From contig OZ246946.1 in assembly GCA_965232015.1 (NCBI GenBank), forward strand, positions 1,054,001-1,118,000: a stretch of 64,000 nt of DNA. The letters are read 5' to 3'. Shown one piece after another: positions 43,493 through 52,248 of the stretch (its first letter is position 1; the number at the start of each line of letters is the position of its first letter). The notes under the pieces are model-generated. The model had not been told where the DNA came from. It saw nothing but the letters and a program-made list of their open reading frames with translations, and did no database searches. The DNA is from JAJEAO01 sp963667635. Lineage in GTDB: Bacteria; Acidobacteriota; Vicinamibacteria; Marinacidobacterales; Marinacidobacteraceae. The translations under genes were made by a program, and so were the position numbers.

Positions 43493-45049
43493 TCAGCTCG
43501 GGCGGGACGCGGCGCGCAGTCCCTTCCATGCGCTGAATCCCATCGCCAGCAGCACGAGGGCGAACGGGAAACCGGTGATGAGCGAGGCCGTCTGGAGCGC
43601 CACCAGACCTCCGCTCACGAGCAGCGTGATGGCGACGATCCCTTCGAAGGCGCACCAGAAGATGCGCAACCCGACCGGCGTGTCGGTCTTGCCGCCGGCC
43701 GTGATCGTGTCGATCACGAGCGAGCCGGAGTCCGAGGAGGTGACGAAGAAGACGGCCACGAGGACGATGGCGATCCCGGAAGTGACGCCGCCGAGCGGCA
43801 GCGCTTCGAGCAGCGCGAAAAGAGCCATCTCCAGACGCCCGGCGCCGACGGCGTCAGCCACGGCCGTCCCGCCTCCCCCGATGAGAAGGGAGAGCGCCGT
43901 TCCCCCGAACGCGCTCATCCAGAGGCCGGCGACGAGCACCGGGACGACGAGCATGCAACCGACGACCTGGCGCACCGTCCTGCCTCGCGAGATCCGGGCG
44001 ACGAACAGGCCCACGAAGGGCGACCACGAAAACCACCAGGCCCAGTAGAAGACGGTCCACCCGTGCAGGAAGTCGAGGTCGTCCCGCCCGATCCAGTTAC
44101 CGAGCGGGCCGATCGCACCGATGTAGTGACCGATGCTGGCGACGAATCCGGAGAGGATGTCCAGCGTCGCCCCCGCTGCCACCACGAACCCGAGCAGCGC
44201 GAGCGCCAGGAGCAGGTTCACCTCGCTGAGGCGCCGGATCCCGCGATCCAGTCCCGCCACGACCGAGATCGTGGCCACGGCCGTGACCACGACGATCACC
44301 AGCACGCGGGTGGCGTCGGTGTCCGGCGCCCCGAACCGATGGGCCAACCCCGCCGCCAACTGCTCGGAGCCCAGGCCGAGCGAGGTCGCCAGTCCGAAGA
44401 GCGTGGCGAAGACGGCGAGGATGTCGATGCCGTGGCCGAGCCGGCCCCACACCGCATCCCCGAGAAGAGGGTAGAAGCCCGCGCGGATCGTCAGCGGCAA
44501 CCGGAGGTTGTAGGCCGAAAACCCGAGGGCGAGAGTGACCACCGCGTAGATCGCCCAGCCGTGGGCGCCCCAGTGGAAGATCGTCGCCGCCAGCGCCAGC
44601 TCGCGCGCTGCGGCGGTGTCGGAAGCGGCGACGCCGAGCGGAGGATCGAGGAAGTGCTGGACCGGCTCCGCCACTCCGAAGAACATGAGGCCGATTCCGA
44701 CCCCGGCTGCGAACAGCATCGCGACCCACGACCAGAGCGGGAAATCGGGCCGGGCGTTCGGGCCGCCCAGGCGAACGCGACCCACCGGCGTGACCAGGAG
44801 CAGCACGCAGAACAGGAGGAAGACGTTCGCCGCTCCAAGGAACAGCCAATCGAAGCTCGAGACGATCCAGGCGTAGAGCCCGTCGAAGATGTTGCTCGCG
44901 GCGTCGCCAAGCGCCAGGACGATGACGACGAACGCGACGATCGCGAGGCTGGAGATGAAGAAGACCGGCTTGTGAACCTCCAGGCCGAGAAACGCCACGT
45001 TGTCCCGGCCGATTTCGTGGCTCGGCTCCGGTCGGTCGGCAGGTCCCAC
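43493..45049 (-). CDS. BCCT family betaine/carnitine/choline transporter
   Basis: 518 residues from GTG 45049 (GTG 45055 also possible), 12 membrane segments. Diagnostic motifs are GWAIYAVVTLALGFSAYN and FYWAWWFSWSPFVGLFVARISRGRTVRQ (the BCCT signature with the aromatic box), plus the ending FFVTSSDSGSLVIDTITAGG. These transporters import quaternary amines such as glycine betaine, sodium- or proton-coupled, usually as osmoprotectants. The C-terminal tail is short, without the long regulatory helix of BetP. It is divergent from the zeta-toxin-like gene (80 bases). Confidence 0.93.
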   Translation of the reverse strand: MGPADRPEPSHEIGRDNVAFLGLEVHKPVFFISSLAIVAFVVIVLALGDAASNIFDGLYAWIVSSFDWLFLGAANVFLLFCVLLLVTPVGRVRLGGPNARPDFPLWSWVAMLFAAGVGIGLMFFGVAEPVQHFLDPPLGVAASDTAAARELALAATIFHWGAHGWAIYAVVTLALGFSAYNLRLPLTIRAGFYPLLGDAVWGRLGHGIDILAVFATLFGLATSLGLGSEQLAAGLAHRFGAPDTDATRVLVIVVVTAVATISVVAGLDRGIRRLSEVNLLLALALLGFVVAAGATLDILSGFVASIGHYIGAIGPLGNWIGRDDLDFLHGWTVFYWAWWFSWSPFVGLFVARISRGRTVRQVVGCMLVVPVLVAGLWMSAFGGTALSLLIGGGGTAVADAVGAGRLEMALFALLEALPLGGVTSGIAIVLVAVFFVTSSDSGSLVIDTITAGGKTDTPVGLRIFWCAFEGIVAITLLVSGGLVALQTASLITGFPFALVLLAMGFSAWKGLRAASRPS

Positions 45050-45128
45050 GCGCACAGAGGATAGAGAGCCGGGGGATTCCGGTCGGCCCCGCCGTCCTCG
45101 GGAGCGCCGGCTGCGGGAGAATGGGGCC

Positions 45129-45833
45129 ATGTCGGAGCTGATCGATCCCCGGCCGGTCTTCACGATCGTCATGGGCTGCAACGGCGTCGGGAAGAGCACC
45201 TGGAAGCGCAAGAACTACGACCTGCTCCCCGACCGGTACTACGATCAGGACTCCATCGCCGGCGGGCTGGGGGAGTGGTCTGACGAGCGCGCCCGGACGC
45301 GGACCCGCGAGATCGTGGACTCCGAGATCGCAGAGTGTCTCCGGGAGGAGCTCGACTTCGGCATCGAGAGCGCCTTTTCCGGCCTGCCGGGCCCGGAGAT
45401 GGTCCGTCGCGTCGTCGAAGCGGGCTACCGGGTGGAAGGGCTCTACTTCGGAACCGCCGACTCCCGCATCAACATCGAGCGCATCGAGCACCGCGTGTTC
45501 TGCGGGACCGGCCACCCGGTGGATCCCCGACGGAATCCCGACGCGGTGGAAGCACTCACTCTCGAACCTGCGGCGGACCGCCGGGCGCTTCGACCTGCTG
45601 CGGGTCTTCGACAACTCCAACCCGACGATTTCGGCCTCCCGCGACCGGTCGAGCAGTGCCGGCTGGAGCGCGGCGCGGTGGTCTGGCGCGCCGAGAAGCC
45701 GCTCCGCTGGTGCGCGAACTGGCTGGAGGCGCTCGCCGACCGCCAGGCGGAACTCCGCCGCCGCTCCGCGAAAGCGACCCGCAGGGCCGCCTTCGCCCGT
45801 CGCGAGCGCGGATCCGGATCGGTCAGCGACTGA
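45129..45833 (+). pseudogene. Zeta-toxin-like P-loop kinase with two compensating frameshifts
   Basis: The start reads VFTIVMGCNGVGKSTWKRKNYDLLPDRYYDQDSIAGG, a P-loop kinase of the zeta-toxin/AAA type. It continues to IERIEHRVFCGTGHPVDPRRNP. From about 45541 the expected protein (TRWKHSLSNLRRTAGRFDLLRVFDNSNPTISAS) is one frame away. From about 45640 the original frame becomes coherent again (PVEQCRLERGAVVWRAEKPLRWCANWLEAL). One extra base near 45540 and one missing base near 45630 would explain this. Because the shifts cancel, a 234-residue product with a scrambled ~30-residue stretch could still be made. Sequencing error is an alternative. No adjacent antitoxin is visible. Confidence 0.7.
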
Positions 45834-46096
45834 AGTTCCGACCGAAGAGCCGCATCAGCCCCCGCAGCCCCGCACCAGACTCAGGAGCAGGACCGCCAGG
45901 CTGAGCCACGCCGGGATCACGGCCAGGAGAACCAGCGATCGGGTCTTCTTTCGCCATGGGTATCGGTCCTGACGAGCGCCCGGCGACGGCGTCGAGGTCC
46001 TTCCACGAGGTCACCGGGCAACGGCGGGACTGGAGTCGGGCGCGCCGGCGGGTCAGGGTCGCAGGGACGTCGCGGGTTCCGGGGCACAATACGCCG

Positions 46097-47485
46097 ATGA
46101 CTGGCGGGCGAGCTTTCTGGAGTGGGGCTGGCCTTGGGCTGGTCCTGACGTTTCTGGCGGCGTCCGGGGCGGCGCAGGAGGGCGAGACGGTCCACTGGCC
46201 GGCGTGGCGGGGCCCGACGGCGAACGGGATATCCGAGGCGACCGGGCTACCGGTGCGGTTCGACCCCGACGCCAACGCCCGCTGGCGGGCCTCTCCACCG
46301 GGGCGGGGGCACTCCTCTCCCGTCGTGTGGGGCGGGCGGGTGTTCGTCTCCGCCTCGATCACCGGGGAGCCGGTGCCGGGCCACGCCCCGCCGGTCCACA
46401 TTCGCAACGGGGAGGTCTATCTCCACCCCGGGAGCACCGCCGGCGATCTCCGCCACACGCTGCTGGCGCTCGCCTACGATGCGGCGACCGGCGCCGAGCG
46501 ATGGCGCCATGTGGTCCACGACGGACCGGTGTACGACAACCGCTACCGCACGAACACCTACGCCTCGCTGACCGCGGTGGCCGACGGCGAGCGGGTCTAT
46601 TTCTGGTTCGGCTCGCAGGGCCTCTACGCCTTCACGCTCGAAGGCGAGCCCGTCTGGGAGATCGATCTCGGGGACTTCGGCGAGTGGGGGCTGGGCCACG
46701 GGATCTCGCCGGTGCTCCATGGAGAGACCCTGATCCTCGTCTGCGACAACGACGACGGCGAGGGCTCGCGCATCTTCGGGGTGGACCGTCGCAGCGGCGA
46801 AGTCGTCTGGACCACCGAGCGGAGGGCGCGCAAGGGGTGGGCGACACCCGCGCTCCTGCCGGTCGGGGATTCCATCCAGCTCTTCGTGCCGGGCTACAAC
46901 CACCTCGCGGCCTACGACGCCGGAAGCGGCGTCGAGCTGTGGCGGGCCGCGCCGTTCGAGGATTCCGCCCCGGTCCACACTCCCGTCCACCAGCCGCTCG
47001 GGGATGGCCGCCTCGTGTTCGTTTCCACCGGCTATCCCGGGAAAGAGATGCGCGCCCTCGAGGTGCTGCCGGGCGCCGAACCCCGGCTGCGCTGGAACTA
47101 CGAGCGGGGCACCGGCTACCTGCCGTCGGCGCTGCTCTACGAGGGCATCCTGTTCTTTCTTTCCGACGGCGGCGTGGTCACGGCTCTCGATCCCGAAGAC
47201 GGGTCGCTCCACTTCCAGGGACGCCCCACGAACCCGGGACGCTTCCACGCCTCCCCGATCGGCTACGAAGGACAGGTGCTGATCGGCAGTCTGGAGGGCG
47301 ACCTGACCGTGTTCCGGGCCGCCACCGAGTTCGAGATCGTGGCCGAGAGCTCGCTGCCCGCCGCCATCTGGGCGTCTCCCGCCGTTTCCGGGCGGACAAT
47401 CTTCCTCCGCACGGTGGATCAGCTCTACGCCTTCTCGGATGAGGGTCGGGAGGCGACGAGCGGTGCGTCGGGCGCTCCCGAATGA
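46097..47485 (+). CDS. Secreted PQQ-like beta-propeller protein (paralogue 4)
   Basis: 462 residues from ATG 46097. Signal (LGLVLTFLAASGAAQE), entry motif HWPAWRGPTANGIS. Blades include HSSPVVWGGRVFVSASITGE, YFWFGSQGLYAFTLEGEPVW, AAYDAGSGVELWRA and WASPAVSGRTIFLRTVDQLYAF. It differs from paralogues 1-3 by a long loop before blade 2 (VPGHAPPVHIRNGEVYLHPG) that is shared with paralogue 5 in shortened form. The two are tandem duplicates, joined by an ATGA start/stop overlap at 47482. Periplasmic or surface, function unknown. Confidence 0.87.
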   Translation: MTGGRAFWSGAGLGLVLTFLAASGAAQEGETVHWPAWRGPTANGISEATGLPVRFDPDANARWRASPPGRGHSSPVVWGGRVFVSASITGEPVPGHAPPVHIRNGEVYLHPGSTAGDLRHTLLALAYDAATGAERWRHVVHDGPVYDNRYRTNTYASLTAVADGERVYFWFGSQGLYAFTLEGEPVWEIDLGDFGEWGLGHGISPVLHGETLILVCDNDDGEGSRIFGVDRRSGEVVWTTERRARKGWATPALLPVGDSIQLFVPGYNHLAAYDAGSGVELWRAAPFEDSAPVHTPVHQPLGDGRLVFVSTGYPGKEMRALEVLPGAEPRLRWNYERGTGYLPSALLYEGILFFLSDGGVVTALDPEDGSLHFQGRPTNPGRFHASPIGYEGQVLIGSLEGDLTVFRAATEFEIVAESSLPAAIWASPAVSGRTIFLRTVDQLYAFSDEGREATSGASGAPE

Positions 47486-48828
47486 CGGCTTCTGCGACCC
47501 GCGGCGGCGTCCTCGGCGTGGTCGCTCTCCTGATCGGCGCGGCCACCGCCCACTCCCAGGCCGAGTGGCCCCAGTGGAGGGGCCCGGGGGGCGCGGGAAA
47601 GACCGAATCGAGGGCTCCGACTCACTGGACGCCGGAGGAGAACATCCGCTGGCGACTGCCCCTCGAGGGCCGGGGGCATTCCTCCCCGATCGTGGTGGGC
47701 GATCTGGTGTTCGTCACCGCGGCCGTAACCGGAGAACCTGCTCCCGGGAACGAGGCGATCGTCCACTTCCTCGGCGGCGAGGAGTTCCTGCACCCCGACA
47801 GCCTGGGCGCCGACCACCGCGTGGACATCCTGCTGATCGCGATCGAACGCGAAGGCGGCGAGGTCCGGTGGCGGCGGGTCGTGCGCTCCGGAGCGCTTCC
47901 CTACGACAACCGCCACCGCGTCAGCTCCTACGCGAACCCGACTCCGGCGAGTGACGGCGAACGGGTCATCGTCTGGTTCGGAACCCAGGGCCTCCACGCC
48001 TTCGACCTCGCCGGAGAGGCGCTCTGGTCACGCGACTTCGGCGGCGTGGGCACCGTCGGGATGGGCGTCGGAGTCTCGCCGGTTCTCGCGCCCGAACTGG
48101 GTCTTGTCGTCCTCCAGAACGACATGGAGGAAGGGCAGGGATCGTTCCTCGTCGCCGTCGAGACCGCGACCGGCGAGGTGCGGTGGCGCGTGGATCGCGG
48201 CGAGCGGGTGGGCTGGGCCACGCCGGTGATCGAGCCGGCTTCCGACGGAACCGCCGTTCTCGTCGCTGTCGGCACGACGACCAACGAGGGCTACGACGCT
48301 TCGACCGGGGCGCTGCTGTGGGAGTCTCCAGGGCTCGGAGGCAACGCCGTCCCGAGTCCGGTTCCCTCCGGGGAGGGCGTGGTGTTCGCCGCCACCGGTT
48401 ATCCCCGGAAACGGGTGGTCGCTCTCGACGTGAACGACGGGACCGAACGGTGGAGCTACCAGAAGGGTCAGGGTTACGTTCCGTCACCGATCTATCACCG
48501 GGGGCATCTCTATCTCGTGAGCGACGGCGGGATCCTGACCGCGCTCGCGGGCTCGACCGGTGAGATCGTGTACGAGGGCGGCCGGATGCCGCTGCCGGCG
48601 CGCTATTTCTCCTCGCCTCTGATCGCGGGGGAACGGCTCTATCTCACCAGCGAGGACGGCGACACCCACATCGTGCGCACCGGGCCGCGGTTCGAGGTCC
48701 TCGCGACGAACAGCCTCGGCGAGCCGGTCATGGCGTCGCCCGTCGTCGTCGAAGGCACGATGTATCTGCGCGGGATCGAGGCGCTCTACGCCATCGGTCC
48801 GGAGGCGGACTCCGGCGGCGGCCGGTGA
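47482..48828 (+). CDS. Secreted PQQ-like beta-propeller protein (paralogue 5)
   Basis: 448 residues. Signal (LGVVALLIGAATAHSQ), then EWPQWRGPGGAGKTES. Blades run HSSPIVVGDLVFVTAAVTGE, IVWFGTQGLHAFDLAGEALW, VAVETATGEVRWRVDRGE, YVPSPIYHRGHLYLVSDGG and MASPVVVEGTMYLRGIEALYAI. Closest to its upstream neighbour, which suggests local duplication. The start overlaps the preceding stop (ATGA). It is followed 19 bases later by the S9 peptidase, and those two genes may be one transcript. Confidence 0.87.
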   Translation: MTASATRGGVLGVVALLIGAATAHSQAEWPQWRGPGGAGKTESRAPTHWTPEENIRWRLPLEGRGHSSPIVVGDLVFVTAAVTGEPAPGNEAIVHFLGGEEFLHPDSLGADHRVDILLIAIEREGGEVRWRRVVRSGALPYDNRHRVSSYANPTPASDGERVIVWFGTQGLHAFDLAGEALWSRDFGGVGTVGMGVGVSPVLAPELGLVVLQNDMEEGQGSFLVAVETATGEVRWRVDRGERVGWATPVIEPASDGTAVLVAVGTTTNEGYDASTGALLWESPGLGGNAVPSPVPSGEGVVFAATGYPRKRVVALDVNDGTERWSYQKGQGYVPSPIYHRGHLYLVSDGGILTALAGSTGEIVYEGGRMPLPARYFSSPLIAGERLYLTSEDGDTHIVRTGPRFEVLATNSLGEPVMASPVVVEGTMYLRGIEALYAIGPEADSGGGR

Positions 48829-48847
48829 TTCCGTGAAGGAAACGACC

Positions 48848-50773
48848 ATGATGAATGCAACTGCAACTCCCGACCGGAGTCGCGTCTTCGCCGTCGGCGC
48901 GGCGCTGATGCTGTTCGCCGCGTGTGCTCCCCCGCCGGCGGCCGACCCCGCCACGCCCCGCTACGACGCCCGCGAGTTCTACGAGACCGAACAGGTCTTC
49001 GGGGCGTCGTTCTCTGCGGACGAGACGCGCGTCCTGATGACGTCGGACCGTACCGGTGTGATGAACGTCTATGCCCAGCCGATCGCCGGCGGGGAGCCGG
49101 AAGCGCTTACCGCGTCGGCCGCCGAATCCAGGCTGTCGGTGCGGTACTTCCCGAACGATGACCGGATCCTGTTCACCGCCGATGAGGGCGGGAACGAGCT
49201 GAACCACCTCTTCGTCCGTGACCCCGACGGGACCGTGACCGACATCACTCCCGGGAAAAACCTGAAGGCCGGTTTCACTCGATTCACCGAGAGCGGTGAC
49301 CGGTTCTTCGTCACGAGCAACGAGCGCGACCCCCAGGCCTTCGATCTCTACGCGCACGACGCCGGCTCGCTCGAGCGGCGGCTCGCGTGGGAGAACCCGG
49401 GGGCGTACCAACCGGGTCCGGTGAGCGGCGACGGACGCTGGCTGGCGGTCTCCCGCTCCCGCAACAACGCCGATTCCGACGTGTACGTCGTGGACCTGGA
49501 GAACGCGGCGGCGGAGCCGCGTCACGTCACGCCACACGAGGGAGACGCGAACCACGCGCCGCTGGGCTTCCTGCCGGGATCGCCCTTGCTGGCCTATTCG
49601 ACCAACGCCCACGGTGAGTTTCGTGAGGCGTGGACCTGGGATCCGGCGACCGACGAACACGCTCCGCTGGTGAGCGCCGATTGGGATGTCCTGTTCGTCG
49701 GGTGGTCGGAGCAGGGAACCTACCGGGTGAGCGCGGTGAACGCGGACGCCTCCACCGAGATCACCGTCCTCGACACGCGGACCGGCGATGAACTGACGCT
49801 GCCCGAGCTGCCGGGCGGAGATCTCTCCGGGGTGCGCTTCTCGTCGAGCGAAACGAAGGTGGCGTTTTACCTGAGCAGCGACACATCGCCCGCGAACCTC
49901 CACGTCTGGGATCTCGAGAGCGACGAGGTGGTGAAGCTCACCGACACGCTGAACCCGGAGATCGCCGAGGAACACCTGGTGGACGGAGAGGTCGTCCGCT
50001 ACCCCAGCTACGACGGCCTGGACATCCCGTCCATCCTCTACCGCCCCCGGGACGCGACCTCCGAAGCGCCCGCGCCGGCGCTGGTCTGGGTTCACGGCGG
50101 ACCCGGCGGCCAGAGCCGCAAGGGCTACCGGGCGCAGATCCAGCATCTGGTGAACCACGGCTATGCAGTGCTCGCCGTAAACAACCGGGGCTCGTCGGGC
50201 TACGGCAAGACCTTCTTCCACCTCGACGACCAGCGTCATGGCGACGTGGACCTGCGGGACTGCGTGGAGGCGCGCGGCTACCTCGAATCGCTCGACTGGG
50301 TGGACGACTCGCGGATCGGGATCATCGGCGGTAGCTACGGCGGCTACATGGTGGGGGCGGCGCTGGCGTTCGCACCGGACGTATTCGACGTGGGCGTGAA
50401 CATCTTCGGCGTGATGAACTGGGTTCGCACGCTGTCGCAGATCCCGCCGTGGTGGGGCGCCGCCCGCGACTCGCTCTACGCCGAACTCGGCAACCCGGAG
50501 ACCGACCTCGACCGGCTCACGGCGATCTCGCCGCTCTTCCACGCCGAGAACATCGTGCGGCCGCTGTTCGTGGTCCAGGGGGCGAACGATCCCCGGGTTC
50601 TCCAGATCGAGAGCGACGAGATCGTGGAGGCGGTCCGGGCGAACGGCGTCCCGGTCGAGTACGTGATCTTCCCCGACGAAGGACATGGCTTTCGGAAGCG
50701 CGAGAACCGGATCACCAGCGCAAACCGCATCGTGGCGTTTCTCGACGGCCACCTGCGGGAGGAGACCCCATGA
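48848..50773 (+). CDS. S9 family peptidase lipoprotein
   Basis: 641 residues from ATG 48848, chosen because AAGGA lies seven bases upstream. Lipoprotein signal (VFAVGAALMLFAACAPPP). Residues ~40-370 form a propeller (GASFSADETRVLMTSDRTG, GPVSGDGRWLAVSRSR, VRFSSSETKVAFYLSS). The hydrolase domain follows: VWVHGGPGGQSRKGY (oxyanion loop), nucleophile in GGSYGGYM, Asp in QGANDPRVL and His in PDEGHGFRKRENR. This is a dipeptidyl/acylaminoacyl-peptidase-type exopeptidase facing the periplasm. Its stop overlaps the start of paralogue 6 (ATGA), an uncommon coupling of a peptidase with a PQQ-propeller protein. Confidence 0.92.
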   Translation: MMNATATPDRSRVFAVGAALMLFAACAPPPAADPATPRYDAREFYETEQVFGASFSADETRVLMTSDRTGVMNVYAQPIAGGEPEALTASAAESRLSVRYFPNDDRILFTADEGGNELNHLFVRDPDGTVTDITPGKNLKAGFTRFTESGDRFFVTSNERDPQAFDLYAHDAGSLERRLAWENPGAYQPGPVSGDGRWLAVSRSRNNADSDVYVVDLENAAAEPRHVTPHEGDANHAPLGFLPGSPLLAYSTNAHGEFREAWTWDPATDEHAPLVSADWDVLFVGWSEQGTYRVSAVNADASTEITVLDTRTGDELTLPELPGGDLSGVRFSSSETKVAFYLSSDTSPANLHVWDLESDEVVKLTDTLNPEIAEEHLVDGEVVRYPSYDGLDIPSILYRPRDATSEAPAPALVWVHGGPGGQSRKGYRAQIQHLVNHGYAVLAVNNRGSSGYGKTFFHLDDQRHGDVDLRDCVEARGYLESLDWVDDSRIGIIGGSYGGYMVGAALAFAPDVFDVGVNIFGVMNWVRTLSQIPPWWGAARDSLYAELGNPETDLDRLTAISPLFHAENIVRPLFVVQGANDPRVLQIESDEIVEAVRANGVPVEYVIFPDEGHGFRKRENRITSANRIVAFLDGHLREETP

Positions 50774-52227
50774 CCCGGACCCTTGCAGCCCTCGTCGCCG
50801 CCGCGGCGCTTCTTCCAGCAACCGGCGCAGCGAGCGAAGAGTGGGACCGGTTCCGCGGCCCCAACGGCAGCGGGCTCGGCCCCGACGGACCGCTCCCGGT
50901 CGTTTTCGGGCCGGACCAGTCCGTCCGGTTCCGCGTCGCGCTCCCGCAGGGGCACTCCTCGCCGATCCTCGCCGGAGGCCGGGTCCACGTCACCGCGTTC
51001 ACCGACGACGACTTCCAGACCATCGCGTTCGACCAGGAAACCGGGGAGGAGCTCTGGCGGGCCATCGCGCACCGGGAGCGGTTCACCGAAGTGGATTCCC
51101 GCAACAACGCGGCCTCTCCCAGCGTGGCGGCCACGCCGGATGAGGTGTACACCTTCTTCCCCGATCTCGGCCTGATCGCCTACGACGGGGCGGGGGAGGA
51201 GCGCTGGCGGCTGCCGCTCGGCCCCTTCGACAACCTCTACGGGATGGGCGCGTCGCCGATCCTGGTCGGAGATCTGGTCGTCATGGTGCTGGACCAGAAC
51301 CTCGACTCCGAGATCATCGCGGTCTCGAGAGAGAGCGGCGAGATCCGCTGGCGGACGCCGCGTCCCGAAGCCACCAGCGGCCATTCGACGCCGATCCTGC
51401 GCGAGACCCCGGACGCGACGGAAATCCTCGCCCCCGGCAGCTTTCTGCTCACCGCTTACGACGCCGACGACGGCGCCCGCCGGTGGTGGGTGCGGGGGCT
51501 TCCGTGGGAGATGAAGTCCACGCCGCTCCTCGACGGCGAGTGGGTCTATGTGAACGGCTACGGCGCGCCGTTGAACCAGCCCGGGAACCAGAGGACGGCG
51601 CCCAGCTTTTCCGACGCCCTCGCTGCTTCCGACCGCGACGGGGACGGGGGGATCAGCCGGGACGAGGCCGAGGGGCACCCGGCATCCTGGTTCGGGGTCG
51701 TGGATCTGAACCGGGACGACATCCTCCAGGGATTCGAGTGGACCTACTACGAGGCGGTACTGGAGTCCCAGAACGGCGTGCTCGCGTTCCGTCCCGGCGC
51801 CGAGGGTGAGTCCGGCGATCTGACGGAGCGCAACACGCTCTGGAGCTACCGGCGGCGGGTGCCGCAGCTCCCCTCGCCACTGCTCTACGAGGGCGTCTTC
51901 TACATGGTGAACGACGGCGGCGTCGTGACCGCGCTCGATCCGGCGACCGGCCGGCGACTCTCCCAGGCGCGGCTGCGCGGGGCGGTGGACGCCTACTACG
52001 CCTCTCCGGTGGCCGCTGACGGCAAGATCTACTTCGTGAGCGAGCTGGGGCTCGCCGCCGTGGTCCGACCGCTTGATCCCGGAGAGGAGTCCTCGGAGCT
52101 GGAGGTGCTCGAAGTGAACACGCTGGGCGAGGCCGTCTATGCGACGCCGGCGATCGCTGCCTCGCGTCTCTACATCCGCACCGTCGAGCACCTCTACGCT
52201 TTCGGGCCGGCCCCAGCCGGCGAGTAG
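50770..52227 (+). CDS. PQQ-like beta-propeller protein with EF-hand insert (paralogue 6)
   Basis: 485 residues. Signal (LAALVAAAALLPATGAASE), entry motif EWDRFRGPNGSGLG. Blades carry HSSPILAGGRVHVTAFTDDD, YGMGASPILVGDLVVMVLDQN and AYYASPVAADGKIYFVSELG. At about residues 288-325 an insert reads ASDRDGDGGISRDEAEGH and VVDLNRDDILQGFEW, an EF-hand pair in which the first loop (DRDGDGGISRDE) has the ideal calcium-binding spacing. The insertion lies between blades. Calcium could stabilise or regulate the propeller. It is co-translated with the upstream S9 peptidase. Confidence 0.87.
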   Translation: MTRTLAALVAAAALLPATGAASEEWDRFRGPNGSGLGPDGPLPVVFGPDQSVRFRVALPQGHSSPILAGGRVHVTAFTDDDFQTIAFDQETGEELWRAIAHRERFTEVDSRNNAASPSVAATPDEVYTFFPDLGLIAYDGAGEERWRLPLGPFDNLYGMGASPILVGDLVVMVLDQNLDSEIIAVSRESGEIRWRTPRPEATSGHSTPILRETPDATEILAPGSFLLTAYDADDGARRWWVRGLPWEMKSTPLLDGEWVYVNGYGAPLNQPGNQRTAPSFSDALAASDRDGDGGISRDEAEGHPASWFGVVDLNRDDILQGFEWTYYEAVLESQNGVLAFRPGAEGESGDLTERNTLWSYRRRVPQLPSPLLYEGVFYMVNDGGVVTALDPATGRRLSQARLRGAVDAYYASPVAADGKIYFVSELGLAAVVRPLDPGEESSELEVLEVNTLGEAVYATPAIAASRLYIRTVEHLYAFGPAPAGE

Positions 52228-52248
52228 TCCCGGGTCCGGGAGTCCCGT

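Noticed and set aside
45836..45970. Minus-strand hydrophobic peptide (KKTRSLVLLAVIPAWLSLAVLLLS)
   Set aside because: Looks like a small membrane protein, but no ATG/GTG/TTG start is available in frame.
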